Assembly (NCBI RefSeq): GCF_901933205.1 | Contig: NC_044582.1 | Location: 12,133,820-12,197,819 of the forward strand | DNA: 64,000 nt | Source: Camarhynchus parvulus | Taxonomy: Eukaryota; Chordata; Aves; Passeriformes; Thraupidae | Direction: 5' to 3' | Shown: positions 28,776 to 40,832 of the stretch, piece after piece | Numbering within the stretch: the stretch's first letter is position 1 | How the letters are laid out: each line of letters starts with the position of its first letter | Position numbers and translations under genes: made by a program | Notes under the pieces: generated by a model | The model's database searches: none | What the model saw: the letters and a program-made list of their open reading frames with translations, nothing else | What the model was told of the DNA's origin: nothing

Positions 28776-29489
28776 GTGAGCAGGAGAGTGGCAGGCACAT
28801 GCTAATAAAACCAAAATGCCTCTCAACTCAATGTCTGCTAATGCAGGCAAAGGATCCTGGCACAGCTGAAGCAACCAACACGTATCAGCTGTCCACAGGA
28901 GGACATAATGAGCTTGGAGAGAATTATTGCAAAATTAAGGAGATCTTGCACATCTTGGCAAAGAAATCACAACGAGGGCAGCTATTTCTTCCATGCTATA
29001 TGTAAGAACATCTAGAAGATGTGAGAATTTAAACCTGTAATGGGAAGGACAGAATAAAGTTGAGAACAGAGGAATTTTACTACTTCTGTTTATCAGGTTT
29101 TGGTCAGCGCGTACAACACCTCTATTAGTGATGTTCATTTACAACGAGCAGTCACACATCAGTGACCACTGAGCTCTTGAAAATTTCTTCTGCCTAGAGG
29201 GAGGATGCTGAAGGCTTTAGATAAAAATCTTAAATGACATCACTGGTAATGGGCTAGAGGAACCTAAGGAAGGAAATTCGTGAACATAGCAATCTTGAGG
29301 TATATATAGATCTATTGCAAAGAGAAAACACTGTTCTTGGTGTGTCTGGCCAGAAAACATAATTGACTTAAACTGCAGCACAAAGGGACCACTACAGAAA
29401 AGAAAATGTTTCTTTTGAGGGCTACCAAGTAGGGCTCAAGGGCAGATGTTTCCAAAGAGACTGAGGGATCTTGCATTGGTGCTAAAAGC

Positions 29490-29887
29490 ATGGGTGACAA
29501 GTACTGGGACAGAGAACAGATTAAACAATACCTGAAATGTCTTTGGAATGGTTTTTATATAATTCTGGCACATGTTGCATTCATCATGATGGGGAAGCTG
29601 TAAGATTTGGAAAAGCCCTAGCAAATGGTTCCCATAGCAAGGTGAAGAATGCATCAGTTCTAGACAACAGCAGATGTTATGGAGGAGAACTAAAAGATGT
29701 TCCATTTTCCACTGAACAATTAAAACAATTCAGAGTCACTGGCTATAAAACAGAATTTGATGCAATGAGGTCAGATTGGTCTCATCATTGGGCACGTTGT
29801 GCACGCAGAGCTGCCAAGAGAGCCAATGAAGTTTTGCCAAGTACAGAGGATAAACTACAGACTGGCACTCCTGAGACTTCTCCATGA
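29490..29887 (+). other. Unrecognised open frame of 116 codons, possibly a broken retrocopy
   Basis: A frame from ATG 29537 to a TGA at 29885-29887 encodes 116 residues of balanced composition, with a charged C-terminal half (key stretch DVPFSTEQLKQFRVTGYK, then DWSHHWARCARRAAKRANE). A second frame starting at ATG 29490 reads MGDKYWDREQIKQYLKCLW plus a hydrophobic stretch, and stops at 29601-29603 inside the first. That pattern would fit one former coding sequence broken by a frameshift, such as a processed pseudogene. I do not recognise the protein, see no clear poly-A tail after it, and see no splice sites around it. Chance is a real alternative: frames of this length occur elsewhere in the window with no sign of function. 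Confidence 0.25.
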
Positions 29888-32800
29888 TTTTATCTAGGAT
29901 TTTGGTCTTCTATTCCCCTTCCACCCACCCCCAGAGACCCAGAAAGGCAGAAAAGAACAAACTGTTTTCTTCCAACTGCAAGATTTAGTACACATATTGA
30001 CATGTTTTCCCAACTTCAAAAAGGTGTCATTTCAGTCTGTAGAACAGGGTTGGCTGGTTCTTAGGACAACTACATCAAGTGACCCATCAACAGCAGAAAC
30101 TCATTTTCAAAGACATAGCTTTCAGCATGGCTTTCATCTCCCAAGGAAGAGAAGAAAGAGTTGTCTTTATTTAAAGATCTTAAACAGTGTCAATTACTTC
30201 TAAGATACATCCAGAAAGAATCTCTTCAAGCAGAAGCATGGACACACAAGTAATATTTCAAGTGAAAATGCATCCTGTTTCGCTCAAGAAACCCTGAAAG
30301 TTGGACAGCTCCATATTTTAATATAGTCCAGGGTGTGAAACCCCCCAGATTCACAGGCCACTTTTCCCTGCTCCAATGCTCCATTTTCACCACCATCCAG
30401 CTGCTTTTTTGTGCACCACAGAAACAGCACTGCAAGCGCTCCTCATACAAGCTCATTCAGAAAACAAAACAAAACCAAAGGCTGAAATACCAAGGCTTAC
30501 CTGTAACAAAATAAGAAAAGGAAACAGCAAAGCATAGACAGGTGTCAGAAAGTTGCACTCTTAAAACAAAAAACTCTATTTTTTAGCATGACAAGGAAGT
30601 GATGCTTTCACAAATCAAAATGGGATCAAATCCTCAGGCAATGCACTGTAGAAAAGCAGGCACCCTCACTGAAGCATTCTCATTAAAACACCCTCCCTCT
30701 GCCAATGTAACATTAGGGGTTTTTTTGAAAAGAAAAAGGAAAATCAGCTTTCATTTTCAAGTGACCTTTTTAAAAAATCCTTCCTAAAAATATTAAAAGC
30801 ATTGGTGAATAAAACAACTCTAATTTCTGTGCTGATAGAACCACGGGTTGATTACAAACCTTTGTGTTTCCTCCTGTATTAAGGCAGCATTGTGCAATCA
30901 TTGCTGACCTGGGATGAAAAGAAACAAAACAAAAACATACAAGCATAAACTCACAGCTGTCATTATCCATGCAGGCTCACCAGGCAGAGGCTGGGGTATT
31001 AGCTGGAATTGTGCAAGGATGAGAGAGGAAGGGACTGTGATAGATGAGAAGATAATATCACACAATGTCACCCAGCAAATGGTGAGCACTCTGCAGCCCA
31101 ACAGCCATGCTGATCTCCAGCAGCAACATAATTATATTTCAAATTAGTTTTCTGCAATGCAAAAGGGGAAATAAGAAAGATCATCTGATGTGATCATGAT
31201 ACAGAAAGAGACCTGAGTAATATATGAGGGTTTCTGGCCCATTATTATACACAGAAAATGAGGCTGTACAATTCCAGTTCATTTCTGAAGGTTCAAGGTC
31301 ATCTTATTAGGAACAACATATTTACTGTGAGTCTGAAGAACCAGTATTGATTTGAATGTAAGTGCCTATGCTTGGTTTTAGGATCCCTCTTTTCCTGTGC
31401 TGTCCAAATGAGCCATGAAAGGGACCTCAGCTAAATCAGAAATGCCCAAGCATGGCTGGAACAGACCTTCTATCTCTGCTATTCTTTTGACACCGCTAAC
31501 ATGGAAGGATCAAATTTCCAGCTCAATGGTTTTCAGGAAGTACTGGAAACCAGCAAGAAGATATGGGAACGCCAGGATTAATATGCTGTAGCAAAAAGCT
31601 CAGCAGAGGCACAATCCAGGCCTGACATATCCATGTAATTCCAGGACCAGCCAAGTTTTGTGCTTTGTCTCATCCTCCCAAACAGAAACCTTGGGGAAAG
31701 CTAGGAATCAGTCTATATGGACAGAAATGTTTTGCCAGATAACAATGTCAAGACATGTATGCATGTAGAAAGCAGAAAGAAGAGAAACAACTTAAAGCTT
31801 TTAAGTGCTAACATCCCAAAAATTATGCACCAAGAACAGAACTGGTAATTTGCCCTGTGAGACCACAAACAGAGCCTTTGACTAAAGCCCTAACCAAGAA
31901 AGACTTGGCTTCACAGAGAAGTAGCCTTGTTATCTGCTGTCTAATGTGTCTGGAGAAATGGGTCACAGGGAGCTTTCTTTGTGCATAAACTTGATGGCTG
32001 CAAAGAAATCCAGTCTGGCTCATCAGCTTCCCCTCCCTGAGGAAATAGTCTGCTAGACTCCAGGTGCTGCCTACCTTCTCAGCAATTCTACTGATTTATG
32101 CCTCTAGCTAGTTTTAACCCAGGCACTGTGCTTAAGTACCTTACTAATGACAACTGCATGAGGTAAAGGAGAAAATATATTTTTACAAATAATTGCTTGT
32201 GTTTTTGTAGCAAATTGTTATGGATGCTAGTGCAGAAATGCACACAAATGCAAGTTACAAGGTGATGGTGCCTTTTAAAATGTAGGGGTTTTATCTACCA
32301 GGACCAGGCAAGCACTGAGGGTTCTACTGAGCTCATTGGCAACTCTGCTGCTTCCTATATGCCCTGGTCAGACCTGTGCTTGTGAATCCCATCACACAAA
32401 CAAGCTTTGCAAAATAACAACACAAAGCTGGCAGCTCAGGGGCACCATGAGGCCAATGGGGGCAGAAGGCTTTATTTCATTTCATTTCTGAGGACATCAT
32501 CCTGTCTCCTTTCTGCTTACATTCTTTTTCTATCTGCCCAGAACCTTTCTGTCCATTTATTCTGCATTCCTCCCCATCTATTTCTCTGCTGTCATCTGTC
32601 TGTTTTTTGTCCCACCCTCTCATTTTTCTGTCTCTTCTTTTAAAGAAGCAGTAATCAAGGGTAAAAAAGACAATAAAGAAAAAAAGGAAAAGGCATGGAA
32701 AAAATCTGAAGATTGCACCCACTCCAGTTTATAACTCATTTCTATGGCTCCCCCTGAATCCTGCAACATTTTCTAGCCACCAAGGAGTGACAGTAAAATA

Positions 32801-35800
32801 CAACCCCTGACTATGGGGTGAGAAAAGCAAGTGGCACAGAAAACTTGGTAATTCTCATCTAAGGGCTCCAACCACCTATTGGCAGCAGGACTGCAGTGAC
32901 AGAGTCTGTGATTTAGGATCCTTACCAGAATCTACACTGGTGTTAAACCAACTAATAAAGAGTTGCAACAGAGATGTGCTAATTATATTTTTCCACTTGA
33001 GTGTGTACTGAACATTGTAAACTATCATTTAGTGTCATTATTTTAATGATATATTATGTTGATAATACAATCTGGGTTAATTCCCAAAAGCAAAATCTAG
33101 GGGAAAAAATGCTTCTCTGATATTTTTAAAATGCAATTTCTTTTTAACCTTAAACCAGAAACTACTATAGACCCAGCTCTAGGAAAAGCATTAAGTTTCC
33201 ATCAAAAGTAGCAACTATAATTATTAGGGACACAGTTGCCACAATTGTAATCTCTCTTATTTTAGTGGAGAAAAAAAACCCAAAAGATAAAATCATTATT
33301 TATATGGTAAGGCCCATAATTAAGTGCCTTCTATTAAGGGATGTCTCATCTTTTGCTGAGAGAGAGCAAACAGCACTGGATAGAAGGAGGAATTAGATGT
33401 ATGCCTGCCCCAAAGGAACGAGGATATCAAAGTGCAACAAAGCGCAAACAAAACACATCATTCTAATCATTCATGTTCCCAATCATTTTAAGCAGTATAA
33501 GTCACTCCATTCTTTAAACAGCATTTATCTCCCCTAGCCTATTAGCCTGCAATTAGCAATAATCATTATCTCTGAAATTCCACCTGAATCAAGAGACAGG
33601 TCTTTTTTTAGACATTTAGGCAATACTCCAGCCCAACCCTGGGTGTGAAGGACAGCTCACACAGGTACTTGTTTACTATTTTATACCTCATTTCCAGGTA
33701 TCCCTGGATGACTGCAGAAGCAAGGAGCCATTGGGGGCCTCCCTGACCATCAAGTATTTCACCAATTGTCCAAGGACAAGATGAAATGTTTCTTAGCCTG
33801 ACTATCAAAACCACATTTTCTTCAGGCAAGTAGTTTTACCTTGGTCTTATGTATTTCTGGTTAATATCCTCATATCTCTCTATAAGAATTTAAAGATTGT
33901 ATGTAAGATTTAAGCTTTTAACATGCTTGAAAGTCACCACAAAAAAAAACAACCAAACAAATAAACGTGTTAAAATTATATGTGTTTGAATGTCCTCTAG
34001 ATCTATGTATAGTGCCAAGAGCCTGATGCTTTCTTCCCTAACACTCATCACATCAGAAAAAACCACCCTGAGTAACAAAGGGATCTGCTAGAACAGGCTA
34101 TGCCAATAACAGAAATGAATGAAGTCTGAGATCTTTGGTATCTTCCTCTCCTTCCTGCAGAGGCAGCTGTGGGAGCACTGATCTGCTGCAGATTGGCAGA
34201 ATAATCTCTCTGCTGAACCCCACACACCTTTTGTGCCAACTACTTGTTAACAGAGCCCAAACAGACTCATTCAGTGTTTATCAAACCACGGAAAAACAAT
34301 GGTTTTCCCCAGAGAGAGGCAGAAGATTTCAAAGGATCACAAAGCACTGACATTAACCACGGCAGAGCTGGCAGAGCTCTCAGGGACAGAGAATGAGTCT
34401 TTGCTGCTGAAGCCACTAATCACTGGGTGCAGGTTCTTGTCCCCAGCCCTGGAGGAGCAGCTGCTCCCAGCAGTTATAGGCAGCCAAAACAGTTTGAAAA
34501 ACAATGGATTTTAGAAATTCAATACATTGGAGAGTGATTAAGGCATTTTGCCATCACATCAAAGGCAGGGTTTGATTCTCACTTTGGACTGTCACGAGCT
34601 GACCAAAGCAAAAATAGACCCTCATCAAGGAGAGAGGCAATCCAAATCCCAAATCCCTTTGATTTATCCTGTGCTGTCCTATTTTTACCCAAAATCTACC
34701 CCAGCACAAGGAAGATGTGAGAACTTGCAGGTTACACAAGCCTGTGTTTTCACAGTGCTGCTGGGTGCTGTGATGGCTATAATTGTGATACACTGAGAAT
34801 GTTTGCAGCCTTCTGCAGATCTCACACTCACACTTCTGCCCAACTGGTGTGATGTGCTTGTGTTATAACAGTTCAACATGTTGTAACCAAAAGCTGTTGA
34901 GAATGCTGGTTCAAAGGATTTCTCTCCAAGCATTGTCCTTTGCTTAGGTCTTAACATCTAGCAGTGAGTAGGGGATGGACACTGTGCTATTCACAGCCTG
35001 ATTCCCTATTGTGGCACTGGGAAATCCATCTCATCTGTGTCTCAGCATCCTTGGTTGTCAGTCTGATACACAATACTCAGCTCAACAAGGCTTTGGAAAT
35101 GAAGGACCTGGTGGGTGCCACCTTTCTACAGATAAATTGACTATGTAAATCAGGTGGAGGTTTATGACAGATTAGGTATTCCAGGAAAATTAACAGTCTT
35201 GGTGATCCTGGTCATACTGCAGAGCAGTCAGCTGTATTTTCCACCTATTTACTCATACATGAATAAAAATAAAATGTTTCCCAGCAGCTGCACTCAGACA
35301 GAACAGCAAACATTCTTAGCAGAAGATCCTGACTGTAGTGTCCAAACCATGCTGAGTCTGGAGAGGAGCTAACAACAAATGAAATCTCTCAAAGTGAGCC
35401 ATTCGTTTCCGGCTCAAAACACTGCTGGACTCACATATGTTGCCTGGGGGATGAAGCAGGGGGATTTGTTTGAAATTCTCTTGATTTGTCTGAATTTTTT
35501 CTCCCCTCAGACTCTTTGACCCCTTGGGAAGCTTCTGCTCTGTCAGGCATGTAATCAAGCCCAAAGGGAAATCAAGTTGGCTCGCTTACACAGTCATTAG
35601 TGGTCCCTAAAAAGCTCAAGGGGCTCATGCTTTCTGACACTTGTAAGATAAACTGGGAAAGGGTTATAAAATAAAGGAAATAAAGACAGGACAGAAGTTG
35701 GAAGACTTGATTGAAAAGCTTTCAAAGAGGCACCCCACTTTTTGCAGCAAACCCAGCAGTCTCTGGTGAGATTCGTTGTAAGACAAGAGCCATGGGATGT

Positions 35801-37974
35801 GACCCATTAGTCCTTTGCAAAGTTTTTCCAGTGTGCACCACATGCATCACCTCAATGCTCCAGCTGCAGACAAGTCAGTGTCATTTTCTCACAAAACTGC
35901 TTCTCTGCAAAGTGCCAGGAGAACAGGCATAACCTATTAGAAAGGGCTGACAATAAATCCCTTATCTTTATTAAGATTCAAATCTTGCTCCACCCCACAC
36001 TTATCAAATCTATTGATTTCAAAGTAAACAAAACCCTCTGTATAGATTGGCTGTACGTGAATGTTGGATTTAATCTAAGAGTGTAGGTACCACAATTTAA
36101 GCAATAGAAAATTGAACCATCACAACAGGCTAGGAAATCATATAGAAGAATCTGCATTCAATCAAAATGTATGCTGTGTATGTTATTTGCTATATTGTGT
36201 CCTTATAATTTTAACCCCTTATGAATCACACAGCTAAAGAACTGTGATACATTTGTACATGAAAATCTAGGAAAAAAAATAATGATGAGTTGATTCACGA
36301 TTTGTTTTGGGAAAGAATTGTTATCCACTTGAAGCCATCATTGGAGAAATTGCTTTTCAAATCTATTACATCTCAGGCATACTAAGTACACTCTAATGAG
36401 TTCAAAAATGTGTAATGACACTGCTAATTCTATGGCCAGCTTCGAATCAAGACTTTTTCTTTTCTTCAAAGGAAAATAGGATTATTAAGTGCACTAGGAG
36501 AATTTCCTTAACATGATTGATAGGAAGAAAGAGTAATCACCTTTGAAGTGCCACTATGTATAATACCTCTCCAGTGTTCTCTTTCTCCTCCTGACACCCG
36601 TGAGTAATTGAAAGCAAAGAAGCTGCTTAGTGTGATCAATGAAGCCCAGATGACAGCCTGTTCTACAGCACCTACCAGCACTGCAGGGTGACAACAGCCT
36701 CATCTTTGATACTTTGGGGTTGACACAGGGCAGCACATTTTGAAGTGCCAGGCTCCAGTTTGGCAGGAATTGCAGTGCCACGATCGCTAATGACTTGTAT
36801 TAGGTGCTCCCCTGTCAGCACCAGGGGCCTCTCACTCTGCAGGAAATAATGCTGGAAGCCAGGCTGGAAACTGGGCCAGGCACTGTTGGGTCTGGACTCA
36901 GTCTCACAAAACAGGATTCTGCTGCAGAGAAGCCTCAGGAGCCCAGGTTTGGGGCCGTTGGTGCCCCTGTCTGCAGCACAGCACGGATATCACCTGGGAC
37001 ATCACAGGGAAGCAGCTCTGGCAGCGCCACAGGGCAGGGCAGAGCAGCAGTGGGGACTGCCACAGCCCCCAGAGTGTCACAAACACACCAAGAGGCATTT
37101 TTCTGTTAGTCACAGATTCTGGGAATTGGCGAATTAAACAAAATTGCTGCACCAAAGTAGACTGTGGTTGACTCACCGCAGGTTTCTGAGGGAATAAATT
37201 ATCTTAAAAAATACCTGTATGGATTGCTTCACATTCATCCATGTAACTCTGTTTTGGTATTAACAGCTTAGATATTTATAATGCATAAATTTACAACTAT
37301 ATAAGGAACTAGCAAGCACCTGTGTCTATTTTCCTGAGTTCTTTGCAAAACATCAGGCTGGTCTGAGCTAACTTCTCTGAGAAAAATTCCCATAAAAGAT
37401 AACCTAAAAATCACCAAAATGTGTACAAATTTGGCTTCTATCCTGAGCACCAGGATAAAAAAAATCTGCAACATACAGAGCATCTCTAAAAACATTAAAT
37501 GCAATTTTATTGATGTTTCAACAGCTCAGATGAGTTCTATTGTTTCACAGTCCTAGGCATTGAAATTGGAGGTGGTACACCAAGGTTAAATCACAGTAGT
37601 GACAGTTTCTTGTGTCAGACACCTGTCAAAGTGTAATAAGAAATCCGTGAAAAGAAATAAGATGCCAAAAGCACATCACAACAGGGTTTTTCATTTTCAT
37701 ACTTCATGATTCATAAGTCACAGAAACTGTATACGTATGAAAAGAGGGTGGCAGCTACACAGCAACACTTCCTGTTTGGCAGAAAATTAGACTGGGTTGA
37801 ATGTAAAGACAGGTTTTACCCAGCCATGCTTAAGAAAGGCTGTGTAATCCCACCCTGGAATAATTTACACAGGGCACTGGGAAGGGGACAATTTGTGCTT
37901 CACCTGGCAGAGGAGCAGAGATGGCTGAAGTGTAGCCAAATCCACACCCCAGCTCAGCACCCCATAAATCCCTC
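29888..37974. other. Non-coding stretch
   Basis: No gene is supported on either strand. Local features are a pyrimidine-rich tract at about 32500-32640, a TAAT/ATTA-rich block at about 33300-33600, and a GC-richer patch at about 36800-37100. Possible exons near 30979-31079 and 32105-32159 have open frames but poor or unmatched splice signals. Confidence 0.5.
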
Positions 37975-38099
37975 AATAATAAGGGATTAATGAATTGTGG
38001 GCAGGATTTTAGGTAGGATTTGTCAATAGGATTTTAGATATCAGCAGAATTGTCAGCAGGATTTTAAGTAACACAGGTGCAATTTGCATCTAGACACCC
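37975..38099 (+). repeat. Dispersed repeat, copy 1
   Basis: About 125 bases run from aataataaggga to tagacaccc. They match 43127-43239 closely, including the shared core acacaggtgcaatttgcatc. The unit itself contains degenerate internal copies of an aggattttaagt motif. Copy 1 has about 12 more bases than copy 2 in the internal repeat zone. The flanking sequences are unrelated, so this is a dispersed element or segment rather than part of a larger local duplication. I cannot name the family. Confidence 0.85.
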
Positions 38100-40739
38100 C
38101 ACACCTGCAGTGCCTGCAGATTCTCCATGGGCTCTCCCTCCCACCTATTTTCCATGGGCACACATCAGAAACCTAAGCTCCCTTTTCTTTACAAAAACCC
38201 CAGTGAGTGTCAGACACACTGACACAAAACAATGAAATCACTTCAGAAAAATCAAAGCCATCAAAACTGAGCCACACCAACAGATCAAAGAAAAAAAATC
38301 CTTGGTTAATGCATTTTATAGGAGACCTGTCAAAGGGACTGAGGAAAATGGAGCAATCACAAAGATGGACAGTTTCAAATCTGCACATGGGCCCACGGCC
38401 ACAGGAAGGAAATAGGTGCACGGGTGTAGCACTGGCTCCTTTTTCTAAAAAGGGATATTTAAATACCTGTTCCTTGAAATTAAAGGGAAGACTTTCACAC
38501 AGAGGGGCTGTCTAAATGTTATCTGTGTTATCAAATGATGCAGTCACAGAATAACTTAGGTACCATGCACACCTCTGAGCCTGCAATCCTGCTTAAACAA
38601 GTCCTAGCTTTACAGCAATAAGTAAATCTCAGTAAATCCTCTCTTCCCTCTTACATTACCTTTACTTACATGAGAAAACTAGTGGAAACAGTGGCCAAAA
38701 CCATGCATACATTAAGGAGAGGCAATATCCATCTCTATGTAAAGATGTCTTTACTTTCAGAGCCTGGGCAGCTTTTTCTGGTTTGTTTTTAAATAGCCCT
38801 ACTCTGCAATATAGGCCAGTGCTGCATTTGCCTGAAAGTCTGCTTCTTGAAGCTGATTTCTTTAAAACTGTGAATGATGCAGTCTGTTCTGAACTACCTA
38901 TGCAGAGCTTTGGCAGTAACACTCCTACTAGCAGGAAGGGGAGTTTATAGCTGCAGCTTTGCAAGAAACAAATAACATTTTCCTGTGACTATTGATTGCC
39001 ATCTATTTTTATGACACATCTGCGACTTTCAGTGACTTACACAAGTGTCCTGCATTAATAATATATCTGCTCCAGTTATTTATATATTTACTTGATAAAT
39101 TAAAAAATACATACTAATAAAACAAGTGTAAGGTTCTCCAGAGAGGAAAATATTAAATGACTGCTTTTATATGAAAGGCCACAGAGCAACATCCACCAAG
39201 AGACCCATTTATTTTCTGTACACACACATGCAGGCATGTCACATATATCAGTGTATATACATGTCCCCTGCCTTGTCCTCCCTCCCCTTTAGGGGTGGTT
39301 CAGTGACCTGCATCCCCTCCCTTGCCAGAAGGGCCAGCAGCTGGGCTCAGCACCACCTGTCCCTTCAGGGGACCCAGAAGATGAGATCTGGGCCTTAGGC
39401 CTGACCTTTACCACAAGCAATGTGAAAGGGACAAAGTTACCAACAGTGGTCATTTCCCTGAAGCTCTTCGTGCCTTTGATATTAGCAGGCCTAGAGAGAC
39501 CTGCCACAGAATAAATATTGCTATTTACTTTTTATTTTCCTGGCAATTTCTAAACAGCTAAAAAAAAGTTTAAAAAAAAGTCTCACTCAGCTGGATGTGT
39601 ACACACACAAAGTCTGTGACTCTCCAAAGCTGTATTGTGCTGCTTCTCTAATGGCAGCTGCAAAGACAGAAATATCCTTTAATCAGAGTTATCTTAAAAT
39701 CATCTGCCCATGCTCTGCACTTTATAATTATAACATACTAGCCAGAAGGAAATGTTAGATTAAGTAGTGCCAACAACATCTTTGAGCAGAGATTTATAGA
39801 GAAAGAGTCATTTTAAAGTGAAAGATATTCCAATCCATTCTGAAGAATCCTGCAGAACATGAGCAGAAGTGTAAAGAGAATAGCCAGAGCTGGTCATACA
39901 GACTGCTAATGTCAAAGATGATGAAAATACAAAGTTGTGTATTCCATTTCTAGAGGAAGAAAGATTCTGCCTCAGCCTGCCAGATAACCCTGGAAAAAAT
40001 TCCATCTGCACCTCCCATTGCAGAGAGATTCCTTATCTCCCCCTCTCTGCTCATGTGGATTTCCCTTTTTAAAAAGTACTGTAAAATCTCCTGGCTGTTT
40101 TGAGCCTGTCTTTGTGAGGCTGGGGATCCACATAATGGGTTGTAATCTGCCAGGAAAGTCCCTTGATCCAGGTCACCAGCTCTGCCACCACACACAATGG
40201 GTGGCTTGCAGTGGAGAGCAGGAACCAGGGCAACATCAAGGACAGAAACCATTAAGCTGTGACTGAATGTGAAACCACAGCCCAGCTGAAATAAATGGGG
40301 CATATTTCCTGTAAAACCATGAAGCAAAAGAGTTCAGCAGCCAAGCTGCCAAGAGGAAAGAGCAGGAGTCAAAGGCACTGTAGCATTATATGTGTATCTG
40401 AGTTGGTTTATAACGCTTGTAAAACTGCCCACTTTTTTTCACCTCTAAAATCAGGCTCTTAAGAGAAGCCTACTCATACTGGGTGACCTCAATGGTCTAT
40501 TAGGAAATGCTTTCATCCTGTGGAAATGCCCTTGTGTGCCCACTGGCCATGGAAAAAGCATTCTGGACTGAGGTGCTTTAACTCCACACCTGCTGCCAAA
40601 CCAGATGAACCCTGAGCCCAAACATCCTCTTCCATATTCAGAGAGATGTTTCTGGTGATGCTATGGAAACCAGTGCTGTCCTCTACAGAGACTCAAAGCT
40701 GCATTTAATATGTTCTTTTACCAACTTTCCTTCTTTCAG
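38100..40739. other. Non-coding stretch, probably intron
   Basis: Nothing gene-like is supported. The sequence is AT-rich with a modest GC patch at 39270-39400. If the exon at 40740 is real, this is intron DNA before it. Confidence 0.5.
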
Positions 40740-40832
40740 TGTTAGGACCATTAGGAAAATGGATGCTGGCGGGCTTTGCTCTTGACCTCAGTTCAAGCTC
40801 CCTGTGTTTTTCTATTAAACCCAAACAAAGAG
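40740..40832 (+). CDS. Exon A of the unidentified gene, 93 nt, phase 1-1
   Basis: A strong acceptor (ccaactttccttctttcag) ends at 40739, and the donor AAAGAG|gtaaat starts at 40833. Skipping two bases gives the only open frame, which reads LGPLGKWMLAGFALDL and then a Ser-rich stretch ending IKPKQR. The exon is a multiple of three, so skipping it would keep the frame. Confidence 0.55.

Larger units (their letters stand above)
16765..29480. other. AT-rich non-coding stretch
   Basis: No gene is supported. The stretch holds poly-T and A-rich runs, a (TA)n microsatellite and two weak candidate exons, each listed separately. Strong pyrimidine tracts ending in AG at 17268, 21679 and 26981 are not followed by a usable donor in an open frame. 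Confidence 0.55.

Noticed and set aside
30226..30501. Minus-strand acceptor at 30501 with a 76-codon frame beyond it
   Set aside because: The frame begins about 45 bases past the acceptor after stops, and no donor matches.
34159..34350. Strong acceptor (cttcctctccttcctgcag) followed by an open frame
   Set aside because: No credible donor follows before the stop, and the peptide has no coding character beyond being open.
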